Notes under the pieces: generated by a model | What the model was told of the DNA's origin: nothing | Seen by the model: only the letters and a program-made list of their open reading frames with translations | Databases searched by the model: none | NCBI RefSeq assembly: GCF_008370495.1 | Contig: NZ_VTUX01000008.1 | Span: 124,001 to 188,000, forward strand | From: Pseudohalioglobus sediminis | GTDB taxonomy: Bacteria > Pseudomonadota > Gammaproteobacteria > Pseudomonadales > Halieaceae | DNA length: 64,000 nucleotides | Reading direction: 5' to 3' | In this document: positions 57,136-64,000 of the stretch, one piece after another | Layout: each line of letters begins with the position of its first letter | Numbering within the stretch: position 1 is the first letter of the stretch | Position numbers and translations under genes: made by a program

Positions 57136-58293
57136 TCACAAACCCTGTAAAAACAATCCCAGGCTGATGCCCAGGTAGTTACCCAGCGCATAGCCAATTA
57201 TCCCCGCCGTCATACCCGAGAGAATCGTCCCCGGGTTACCCAGTGCCCGCGCCATCATCGGCACAAACGGCGGGCTGCACACCGCGGCGACCGATGTGAC
57301 CATGAAGGTGTCGCTGTCTACCCGCGCCAGCCGGCACAACACCGCGTGCACCAGCAGGCTGCCCAGCACGGTACCCAGCACAAACAGCGCGATACTGGCA
57401 TCGACATTGGCCAGCTGCTCGACACTGGCCATGGACGCGACCACGAAACAGAACACGTAGATCAGGTACATGCCCAGCTTGTAGGACAGCTGCAACTGTT
57501 GCAGACGCGGCACCAGCGACAGCAGTATGCCAATCGTGGTGAGCGACGCAATTACCAGGGCGGGGTTGCGGCTGGCGCCGGTGGCCAGCGCATGGATTTC
57601 CGCTATACCAACCGAGACCGCCACCACCACCACGGCCACGCCCAGTGCCATGGCCATCTCCGGCCAGTTGCGCCGGTGCAGCAGCGGCGCATAGTTGTCG
57701 CTGTCATCCGCCTGCGCCGCCTCCGCTTGCCCGGCTGTTGCCGCCTGCGGCGGCTTGAGCAGCCGCCGGAATACGCGCACCCCCAGCGTCAGCATCAGCA
57801 GCAGGTAGAGCGCGCCGATAAAGGTGTCCAGGCTGTGAAACACGATGTACTGCTGGTGCGGAATTTCCAGGCCCGCCTTGATCGCCGCCAGGTTCGGTGT
57901 GCCGCCGGTATACACCGCGACCGACATGGCGGCGAAGTTGGCCGCGGCCTCCTGGCCCTGGTCACGAAACAGCATAAACAACGCCGTGGCCAGGGTGACC
58001 ACCGATGTCGTGGCCAGCAGCATCGACAACAGCGCCTTGCCGGCTACATGGCGCCACTGCCTGATATCCAGCGTGATCAGCAGCATCGGCAGTGCCAGCA
58101 GTATGGTGGCGGTAGATAGCACCTGCTGTACCGGCGCCGCCGCGGCCGGAACCAGCCCGCTGTTACCCAACAGCAGGCCACAGATATACGCGAGCGCGAT
58201 GATCCCCAATCTCCGCGCCCAGTTCTGGTGGTGGCATAGCCACAGCAAACCGGCTGGGATTGAAACAAAGATTATGGCGAAGAAAATACTCAT
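57136..58293 (-). CDS. DUF819 family membrane protein
   Basis: A 385-aa polytopic protein. The ATG at 58293 (MSIFFAIIFVSIPAGLLWL) is chosen because upstream codons are not conserved. About ten helices are visible, with a charged loop at about 205-230. AVYTGGTPNLAAIKAGLEIP and SVAAVCSPPFVPMMARAL are family motifs. DUF819 proteins are uncharacterised carriers. Context with the PLP lyase gene suggests a shared substrate, but that is inference. Confidence 0.8.
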   Translation of the reverse strand: MSIFFAIIFVSIPAGLLWLCHHQNWARRLGIIALAYICGLLLGNSGLVPAAAAPVQQVLSTATILLALPMLLITLDIRQWRHVAGKALLSMLLATTSVVTLATALFMLFRDQGQEAAANFAAMSVAVYTGGTPNLAAIKAGLEIPHQQYIVFHSLDTFIGALYLLLMLTLGVRVFRRLLKPPQAATAGQAEAAQADDSDNYAPLLHRRNWPEMAMALGVAVVVVAVSVGIAEIHALATGASRNPALVIASLTTIGILLSLVPRLQQLQLSYKLGMYLIYVFCFVVASMASVEQLANVDASIALFVLGTVLGSLLVHAVLCRLARVDSDTFMVTSVAAVCSPPFVPMMARALGNPGTILSGMTAGIIGYALGNYLGISLGLFLQGL

Positions 58294-58428
58294 AGAGCGG
58301 TCATTGTATGCTCCAGCGACAGCCCTGTCCCACGCGCATGCAGCAATGCAGTGCCTTGACAGCGACACGATCAATACTTTTGATCGCTGCGGATGACCGC
58401 TGGCATGGACAGCCAGCAGAGGTCAGCT

Positions 58429-58656
58429 ATGACCAGACTACTCACCCTTGTTCGACTGCCTGGCGCCCTGTGCGCCTGCAAGCACCCCCTCGAGATAGGC
58501 GGCAAGAGCAGCATCGTTGAGCGCATCTACGGCGAACGCGGCTGCAGTTGGCAGGAATTCCAGGCGGCAAGCCCGCGCTGCACCGAAAACGACGTCCGCA
58601 GCGCGCGCTACTTGATGTCTTACCGCACGGCGGATAACCAAGGCCAGACAGCGTAG
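58429..58656 (+). CDS. Small hypothetical protein, doubtful
   Basis: A 75-aa reading frame starting MTRLLTLVRLPGALCACKHPLEIGG. It has four Cys and no family match I recognise. A purine-rich AGAGGT lies upstream of the ATG, which is weak support. Its position between a coding gene and the tRNA, with no conserved features, leaves it possible that this is noncoding. Confidence 0.2.
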   Translation: MTRLLTLVRLPGALCACKHPLEIGGKSSIVERIYGERGCSWQEFQAASPRCTENDVRSARYLMSYRTADNQGQTA

Positions 58657-58687
58657 CTGCCAGCCCCCTGAAAGCCATGTATCGCGG

Positions 58688-58716
58688 TGGACTCACCATT
58701 TTCATAGAGGTATCAT
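58688..58716 (+). promoter_or_regulatory. Putative sigma-70 promoter of tRNA-Arg
   Basis: TGGACT at 58688 (four of six matches to TTGACA) and TATCAT at 58711 (five of six to TATAAT) are separated by 17 bp. The GC-rich stretch after the -10 box (GCGCTGCCCCGC) is typical of stringently controlled stable-RNA promoters. The mature tRNA starts at 58741. Confidence 0.55.
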
Positions 58717-58740
58717 GCGCTGCCCCGCAGGGGGTACCCA

Positions 58741-58817
<77 letters not shown>

Positions 58818-58831
58818 TATTAGTCCTTAAA

Positions 58832-58903
58832 ATTCAGTCACTTCCGACACATCCGACTGAATCGACCTGTCACAAAATCTATGCTTGTCACAGCCTTGTC
58901 ACA
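58832..58903 (+). repeat. Inverted and direct repeats between tRNA and integrase
   Basis: ATTCAGTC (58832-58839) and GACTGAAT (58855-58862) form an 8-bp inverted repeat with a 15-bp spacer. TGTCACA occurs three times (58868, 58886, 58897). The pattern of short direct repeats next to attL resembles arm-type sites for integrase or excisionase binding, which is inferred. Confidence 0.5.
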
Positions 58904-58915
58904 GAGGCATGACAA

Positions 58916-59896
58916 ATGGCTACATTCCGTAAGCGCTCTGGCCGTTGGCAAGCGATGATTCGTCGCACCGGCCACCCCCAGCTCACTAAGACCTTTAACT
59001 CCAAAGCAGACGCAGCAAAGTGGGCGCGGCAGATGGAAACGCAGATCGAGCGCCAGCTCCACCTGCCCAGCCACAGCCAAGCTCAGATGCCGCTGTCAGA
59101 GCTGCTGGATCGCTATTGCGCGGAACACCTGCCCAGGCTCCAGGGCCATGTATCAGAGGGATACCGGCTCCAGCACCTGCGTGAGCAGCTGGGCCACCTC
59201 AAGCTCGCTGAGGTCCAGTCACACGCGCTTTCAGCATATCGGGACAGACGACTAGCGGAGGTATCACCAGCGTCGGTAAAACGCGAGGTAGCGCTTGTGC
59301 TGCGCGTACTGCGTATTGCCGCACTGGAGTGGAATATTACCTTGCCCGCTGGCATCCCTGCTGTACGGCTCCCCAAAGTGGCCAATGCACGCAGCCGCCG
59401 CGTCACTGACAATGAGATCGCTGAGCTGACCAGCCACACCGCCAGCCCCATCGCAGCCAAAGCCATCCAGTTCGCCCTGGCCACTGGTATGCGCCGTGGT
59501 GAGATCGTGCGAGCCAAGTGGAGCGATATCAACCTGGCTGAACGCACCATTCATATACCCCGGACCAAAACGGACATACCGCGTCACATTCCCATCACAG
59601 AACGTGCGATGAAAGTCATACAGAAGGCAGATAGCCAAGGGGGTGATCTGCTGTTTCCCATCGAGCCCAACAGCCTCAGTCAAGCGTTCAGACGAGCCTG
59701 TAAGCGTGCGGACATTAAAGACCTGCACTTCCACGACCTACGCCATGAAGCCATTACGCGCTTCTTTGAACTGGGATTGAGCATACCGGAAGTGGCCAGT
59801 GTCTCAGGGCATCGCGACTATCGTATGCTGGAGCGCTATACACACATTAGCAAGAAGCACCTCAGTGAACGCATTGAGCAACTGAGTCGAATCTGA
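58916..59896 (+). CDS. int: Tyrosine recombinase/integrase
   Basis: A 326-aa integrase. The N-terminal SAM-like core-binding domain covers residues about 55-150. The catalytic set is R193 (TGMRRGE), K218 (RTKTD), H273 and R276 (FHDLRHEA), H299 (SGHRDY) and Y308 (LERYTHI), all in place. It is intact and likely active. It drives integration at tRNA-Arg; no excisionase is seen nearby. Confidence 0.93.
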   Translation: MATFRKRSGRWQAMIRRTGHPQLTKTFNSKADAAKWARQMETQIERQLHLPSHSQAQMPLSELLDRYCAEHLPRLQGHVSEGYRLQHLREQLGHLKLAEVQSHALSAYRDRRLAEVSPASVKREVALVLRVLRIAALEWNITLPAGIPAVRLPKVANARSRRVTDNEIAELTSHTASPIAAKAIQFALATGMRRGEIVRAKWSDINLAERTIHIPRTKTDIPRHIPITERAMKVIQKADSQGGDLLFPIEPNSLSQAFRRACKRADIKDLHFHDLRHEAITRFFELGLSIPEVASVSGHRDYRMLERYTHISKKHLSERIEQLSRI

Positions 59897-60223
59897 GGAC
59901 CTGACAGGAGCCTGACGAGTGGGTCATCCTTAGAAACACTCTGAGTAAACCTACCCCCATCGCCTTATTGCCAGCTGGCTCACGGTGTTCTTGCCTTACA
60001 CTTAACCCAGTTCAGCAAAAAAATAAAAAAATATTTGCCAGTTCCATTACTAGTGATGGTTCAGGAACATGATAAAAGATATAATATAAAGGTGAGGCAC
60101 GCCGTAGCGTGTACTAATAGAAACATCATCCCAACACTAATCAGAATTACCCTCGCGAATTAGGAGCCCCGTCCAACAACGGAACGGAGCATCGTTTTTT
60201 GACGTTACGAGGAGACCTGATAG
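59897..60223. other. AT-rich leader between integrase and the 343-aa gene
   Basis: About 330 bp without a supported gene. It is much poorer in GC than the chromosome left of the tRNA. TATAAT is at 60081-60086 and a hairpin at 60099-60112 lies just after the predicted start, so a structured 5' leader of about 130 nt is likely. A GCCAGCTGGC palindrome sits at about 59970. Confidence 0.5.
60081..60112 (+). promoter_or_regulatory. TATAAT box and leader hairpin upstream of the 343-aa gene
   Basis: TATAAT at 60081-60086 is a perfect -10 element, but no convincing -35 lies 17 bp upstream. The stem-loop CACGC-CGTA-GCGTG (60099-60112) would sit within the first 20 nt of the transcript. It could stabilise the mRNA or bind a protein. 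Confidence 0.45.
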
Positions 60224-61255
60224 ATGTCAGTTCAGTCCGCCAATTTTGCAGAAATACAAAAAAAGTACTCTGCACATGCACCCACCAAGATCGCCCCAAA
60301 GCCGCATACTCTCTGGGCTCTGGCAGATTTTTACCGCTATATCTCAAAACAGCTAGTAGTTATATATGGTGACTCCAATACACCATACCAAGACATACTT
60401 GCCAATATAAAAGCTTTACCTACTACAGAAGTTCATCAGTTATTCCAGTCATATATAGATAGTCCAGCAGGCGAACTCAAACGTCTACTGCTTAATCGTC
60501 CATCCCTGCGTTCACTCTCCTCTGAACTTTCAAAGATTAATCCAGTACTCCGCGCTGTATTGTTACAGACCGCCTTAGGTGATAGAGAAATAGTCACCTT
60601 CACACAACAGTTCAGTGACAAATTCTTAAACGGAGCGGCCACTAGAGCATCTATGTTGAATGCATCAAAGAGAGCCCCATCAATTGGCCAAATCATGCAT
60701 ACAAAGTTCAGAACCAATTTGAAAGAAATTTTCGAGAGAAAATACGGTAATGGCTTTGTACTCCCCCAGTACTGGTTCGGTGTCGAATATGCAATTCCTA
60801 GTAGACGACATGAACGCGGTGAAGCCAGCGGGTTCCATTTACATGGTCAAATTACAGCTGATCGGGATACATTGCCGGACATCAAAGTTGCTCTATACAA
60901 GATTGCAGAGTGCTATGACAATCCCAGTGGGAAACGTCGGGCTGGAGGCTACCGCCAGCGCTTCGATAACCTGGCAGTCCACTTTGGCCTACCCAGCCAA
61001 CAGCATTCCAATGGCCGCGGCAAAACTCCTTGCATATCCACTCACCCACCTTCTGACTGGATAGAGCCACAGCAGTATGACTACAGCTGGGCAAGGTATT
61101 CCGCCAAAGACACCCAGTTCACTTCGTATATGGCTGGAGAACGGCTTGGCATTAAACTGGGGTCTTCAGTCTTCTACGAGTCCCCTGGGATTAATCAAGA
61201 GGCGCAAGCCTGTTTACGCATTCTCAGACTATTTATGAAGTTTCTCACTCAATAG
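60224..61255 (+). CDS. Uncharacterised island protein with HUH-like motif
   Basis: A 343-aa protein of no family I can name with confidence. The C-terminal half carries GFHLHGQI with H205-L206-H207, the His-hydrophobic-His (HUH) pattern that binds metal in rolling-circle endonucleases. Downstream is WARYSAKD, with Y292 and K295, resembling the catalytic Y-x-x-K. The N-terminal half (1-180) is helical with no clear motif. Base composition is AT-rich in the first ~600 bases and nearer to the host later. A Rep, relaxase or transposase-like role for the island is plausible but unproven; it could instead be a restriction-linked protein. The start is ATG 60224 behind GAGGAGA. Confidence 0.55.
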   Translation: MSVQSANFAEIQKKYSAHAPTKIAPKPHTLWALADFYRYISKQLVVIYGDSNTPYQDILANIKALPTTEVHQLFQSYIDSPAGELKRLLLNRPSLRSLSSELSKINPVLRAVLLQTALGDREIVTFTQQFSDKFLNGAATRASMLNASKRAPSIGQIMHTKFRTNLKEIFERKYGNGFVLPQYWFGVEYAIPSRRHERGEASGFHLHGQITADRDTLPDIKVALYKIAECYDNPSGKRRAGGYRQRFDNLAVHFGLPSQQHSNGRGKTPCISTHPPSDWIEPQQYDYSWARYSAKDTQFTSYMAGERLGIKLGSSVFYESPGINQEAQACLRILRLFMKFLTQ

Positions 61256-61424
61256 TGGCTATGCAGAGACAGGCGATGATGATCACCTGCATCGCTTTCA
61301 GTGGGTCGCTCATCTGACTGGTAACAAGTGCCCCAGAGACAAGCGGAAGAGTGGCTAATCCGCTGGTCCCATTCAAGGCACGGTTATATAGTGCTATCAC
61401 CCAAATCAAGAAACGCTTTTGCGC

Positions 61425-63401
61425 ATGACTCAGGAACAAAATTTCAGCTCAATCGCGGCATTCATATGGTCGGTGGCCGACCTCCTACGCGGCGACTTCA
61501 AGCAGAGCCAGTATGGCCGCATCATCTTACCCTTTACCTTGCTACGGCGGCTTGAATGCGTGCTGGAGCCCACCAAGGAGGCAGTGCTGGCCCAGCACCA
61601 GAAAGTTAAGGAAATGCCAGAGGAAGCAGCTCAGAAGCTCCTGCTGCATGCGGCACAGCAGCCCTTCTACAACACCTCCCCCATGGACCTGGACAAACTG
61701 GGCCAGAATCAGGTGCTGGACAACCTGGACAGCTACATCCAGTCATTCAGCCCCGATGCGCGGGAAATATTTGATTACTTTTCGTTCAGCGACTATCTGG
61801 TCCAACTCAACGACGCCAACCTGCTGTTCAAGGTGGCGGGCAAGTTCGCAACCATCGACCTGCACCCAGAAGCACTGTCCAACCACGATATGGGACTGGT
61901 GTTCGAGGAACTGATCAGGCGCTTCGCAGAATCATCCAACGAGACAGCCGGTGAGCACTTCACCCCCCGCGACATCGTGCGCCTGACAACCTCTCTGGTG
62001 TTCGCTGAGGATGATGATGCGCTGACCCAGCAGGGCATTGTGCGTTCCATCTACGACCCCACAGCGGGCACTGGCGGCTTCCTGTCATCCGGCATGGAGT
62101 ACCTATACGAGTTGAACCCCAATGCCCGCCTCGCCACCTTTGGTCAGGAATTGAACAAAGAGAGTTACGCCATCTGTAAGGCGGACATGCTGATCAAAGG
62201 GCAGGACGTCGGCAACATCAAGCAGGGCAACACGCTGTCGGAGGACCAGTTGGCCTTCGACACCTTCGACTACATGCTGGCCAATCCCCCGTTCGGGGTG
62301 GAGTGGAAGAAGGTTCAGAAGGCTGTCAGCGACGAACACAAGATGAAAGGCTACGGTGGGCGCTTCGGCCCTGGCCTGCCCCGCGTGTCTGACGGCTCGC
62401 TTCTGTTCCTGCTGCACCTGATCAGCAAGATGCGACCAGCAGACGAAGGCGGCTCCCGTATCGGCATTATCCTTAACGGCTCGCCGCTGTTTACGGGCGG
62501 CGCTGGTTCTGGTGAAAGCGAGATTCGCCGCTACGTGCTGGAGAATGACCTTGTAGACGCCATAGTCGCCTTGCCCACCGATATGTTCTACAACACCGGC
62601 ATCGCCACCTACATCTGGGTGCTGTCCAACCGCAAGCCGGAAGAGCGCAACGGCAAAGTGCAACTCATTAACGCCACCGAATTTTCTGACAAGATGCGCA
62701 AGTCGCTGGGTTCCAAGCGCAAGTACGTGACCGAAGAGCAGATCGAGGACATCGTGCGCATCTATGGTGGCTACGAAGAGTCTGAAATCAGCAAGGTGCT
62801 CGATGCCACTGACTTTGGCTTCCGACGCATCACAGTGGAGCGCCCGCTCAAGCTTGCACTGTACCCACATGATGAGGCCAGACTGGCGGCACTACAGGAC
62901 GATAAGGGCTGGAAAAAGCTCAATGACGAGTTGCAACAGGCTATTCTCGGTGCACTGAGGGCCATCGGCGAATCCCAGATCCAGTCACGCTCCAGCTTCA
63001 ACGAACAGATAAAGGCCAACATGCGAGGCACCAAGCTGCCCGCGCCTGCACTCAAGCTACTCTACAAGCATCTGGGCGAACAGGACGAGGAAGCCGAGCT
63101 GTGTGCCACCAAGGGCAAGCCGGAGCCAGCAGCCGATCTGCGCGACTATGAGAACGTACCGCTAAGGGAGTCCATTCGCGATTATTTCGACCGTGAAGTG
63201 CTACCCCATGTGTCTGATGCCTGGATCGACGAGTCTAAGAAGGATGCGAAGGACGGTGAAGTGGGCATTGTGGGATACGAGATTCCCTTCAATCGTCATT
63301 TTTACAAGTATGCACCACCCAGATCATTGGAAGAGATTGATGCTGATCTAGATAGGGTTAGTGCGGATATTCTTGAACTACTGGCTGAGGTCCACTCCTG
63401 A
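61425..63401 (+). CDS. hsdM: Type I restriction-modification DNA methylase subunit HsdM
   Basis: A 658-aa protein. The ATG at 61425 (MTQEQNFSS) is preferred to a TTG two codons upstream. The N-terminal HsdM domain (about 1-150) precedes the adenine methylase core. AdoMet motif I is DPTAGTGGF (211-219), and the catalytic NPPF motif is at 287-290. The C-terminal part includes a coiled coil and ends in [17 protein letters not shown]. It methylates N6 of adenine at the site chosen by HsdS. The stop overlaps the hsdS start by one base (TGATG). Confidence 0.93.
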   Translation: MTQEQNFSSIAAFIWSVADLLRGDFKQSQYGRIILPFTLLRRLECVLEPTKEAVLAQHQKVKEMPEEAAQKLLLHAAQQPFYNTSPMDLDKLGQNQVLDNLDSYIQSFSPDAREIFDYFSFSDYLVQLNDANLLFKVAGKFATIDLHPEALSNHDMGLVFEELIRRFAESSNETAGEHFTPRDIVRLTTSLVFAEDDDALTQQGIVRSIYDPTAGTGGFLSSGMEYLYELNPNARLATFGQELNKESYAICKADMLIKGQDVGNIKQGNTLSEDQLAFDTFDYMLANPPFGVEWKKVQKAVSDEHKMKGYGGRFGPGLPRVSDGSLLFLLHLISKMRPADEGGSRIGIILNGSPLFTGGAGSGESEIRRYVLENDLVDAIVALPTDMFYNTGIATYIWVLSNRKPEERNGKVQLINATEFSDKMRKSLGSKRKYVTEEQIEDIVRIYGGYEESEISKVLDATDFGFRRITVERPLKLALYPHDEARLAALQDDKGWKKLNDELQQAILGALRAIGESQIQSRSSFNEQIKANMRGTKLPAPALKLLYKHLGEQDEEAELCATKGKPEPAADLRDYENVPLRESIRDYFDREVLPHVSDAWIDESKKDAKDGEVGIVGYEIPFNRHFYKYAPPRSLEEIDADLDRVSADILELLAEVHS

Positions 63402-64000
63402 TGAGCCAACGATACAGCTCATTCGCGGCTTACAAAGACTCGTCGAGCGACTGGCTGGGAAAAATACCAGATCACTGGCAAGAAATGCGACTTGGCACGT
63501 TGTTTAAAAGGGTAAAAGAGACGAATCATCCCAGGGCTGAGTTGTTGTCAGTATATCGAGATCATGGTGTAGTCCCCAAATCCAGTCGCGATGACAATTT
63601 CAACAAAGCGTCAGAGGACTTATCCAGCTATCAACTCGTCCGAAAAGGTGACCTTGTCCTTAACAAAATGAAGACCTGGCAAGGTTCCATCGCCATATCT
63701 GACTATGAAGGCATCGTAAGCCCAGCGTACTTCACCTATAGGTCGAAGCCGAAGATTGTCGACAAAATTGCGCATCCACAGTTTTTGCATTACCTATTGC
63801 GCTCTGGCAACTATATCTCTCAATATCTCCGGTGTTCCAAGGGTATTCGCGTTAATCAATGGGACCTTGATCCAGACCTGTTCAAGGTATTGTCTGTCCT
63901 GATTCCCCCATTGGATGAGCAACGCAGGATCGCCGCCTTCCTCGACCACGAAACCGCCAAGGTCGACACCCTGATCGCCAAGCAGGAGCGCCTGATCCAG
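63401..64000 (+). CDS. hsdS: Type I restriction-modification specificity subunit HsdS, N-terminal part
   Basis: Exactly 200 codons are visible before the edge. The first target-recognition domain begins SSSDWLGKIPDHWQEMRLGTLFKRVK, and KGDLVLNKMKTWQG is the conserved TRD turn. IPPLDEQRRIAAFLDHETAKVD (split here for reference) is the central conserved helix that contacts HsdM. The second recognition domain, hsdR and the island's right end lie outside. It starts on the last base of the hsdM stop codon, so it is translationally coupled. Confidence 0.9.
   Translation, partial: MSQRYSSFAAYKDSSSDWLGKIPDHWQEMRLGTLFKRVKETNHPRAELLSVYRDHGVVPKSSRDDNFNKASEDLSSYQLVRKGDLVLNKMKTWQGSIAISDYEGIVSPAYFTYRSKPKIVDKIAHPQFLHYLLRSGNYISQYLRCSKGIRVNQWDLDPDLFKVLSVLIPPLDEQRRIAAFLDHETAKVDTLIAKQERLIQ

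Larger units (their letters stand above)
58294..58740. other. Intergenic stretch before tRNA-Arg
   Basis: About 450 bp. It has one weakly supported small reading frame (58429-58656) and the tRNA promoter. The left end presumably contains the promoter of the minus-strand DUF819 gene; nothing stronger is seen. Confidence 0.4.

Noticed and set aside
58393-58428. Longer upstream start for the small frame at 58429
   Set aside because: The added residues have no support and the whole frame is already doubtful.
60061-60223. Retron-like msr/msd or diversity-generating element upstream of the 343-aa gene
   Set aside because: No reverse transcriptase is present in the window, and the leader has only a short hairpin, so I kept it as a promoter/leader.
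61256-61424. Possible extra gene or attachment site between the 343-aa gene and hsdM
   Set aside because: Only short frames with no domain are present and no copy of the tRNA 3' end was seen.

Overview
This is a high-GC gammaproteobacterial chromosome segment. The gene content (UbiK, TorF porin, P-II/Amt, DUF3080, DUF4136, an MexF/AcrB-type RND pump, cytochrome c5, FadA/FadB-type enzymes, many DUF envelope proteins) best fits a marine oligotrophic lineage such as Halieaceae (OM60/NOR5) or a close relative. That placement is inferred from gene content only, because the window has no rRNA.

Region 1 (1-12.3 kb) is a surface-glycan locus. It holds the edge of a secreted protein, a tight four-gene block (GT-C-like membrane glycosyltransferase, GT4, DPM-like GT2, DUF2304), and a second block (sulfotransferase-GT4 fusion, an ABC-exporter-like membrane protein without an ATPase domain, two more sulfotransferases, a GT4). 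Together they suggest assembly and sulfation of an extracellular polysaccharide. Region 2 (12.3-17 kb) has secreted proteins of unknown role (700 aa, a small Q/E-rich protein, a DUF2202 protein, a lipoprotein). Region 3 (17-20 kb) is a nitrogen operon, torF-glnK-amt. A near-consensus sigma-54 promoter and an NtrC-like palindrome about 120 bp upstream of it can be read directly.

Region 4 (20-31 kb) holds ubiK, yifB/comM, AI-2E-type permease, MscS, MgtC, a CNNM/CBS protein, a fatty-acid beta-oxidation pair (multifunctional hydratase/dehydrogenase plus thiolase), a second MscS-type channel, and a four-unit REP/BIME-like repeat cluster before rep helicase. Region 5 (33-45 kb) is envelope transport: an RND pump with its adaptor, cytochrome c5, a GST, and a tightly overlapping five-gene operon (LolA-like carrier, two MacB/FtsX-type permeases, ATPase, predicted outer-membrane barrel). 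Region 6 (44-58 kb) has DUF3080 and DUF4136 proteins, a GH3 enzyme, murA, a PhyH-type dioxygenase, two paralogous amine-dehydrogenase-like oxidoreductases with an NTF2-like protein, a DUF481 barrel, an MDR oxidoreductase, DUF2237, a sphingosine-1-phosphate-lyase-like PLP enzyme and a DUF819 membrane protein.

Region 7 (58.7 kb to the end) is the left part of an integrated element at the 3' end of tRNA-Arg(CCG). It holds a tyrosine recombinase, an AT-rich leader with a TATAAT box and hairpin, a 343-aa protein with HUH-like and Y-x-x-K motifs, then hsdM and the start of hsdS of a type I restriction-modification system. The island continues past the right edge, so hsdR and the right attachment site are not visible. 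The 343-aa gene and its leader are the least explained part of the window. The sulfotransferase-rich glycan locus and the LolA-like/permease/barrel operon are the other systems most worth a closer look.
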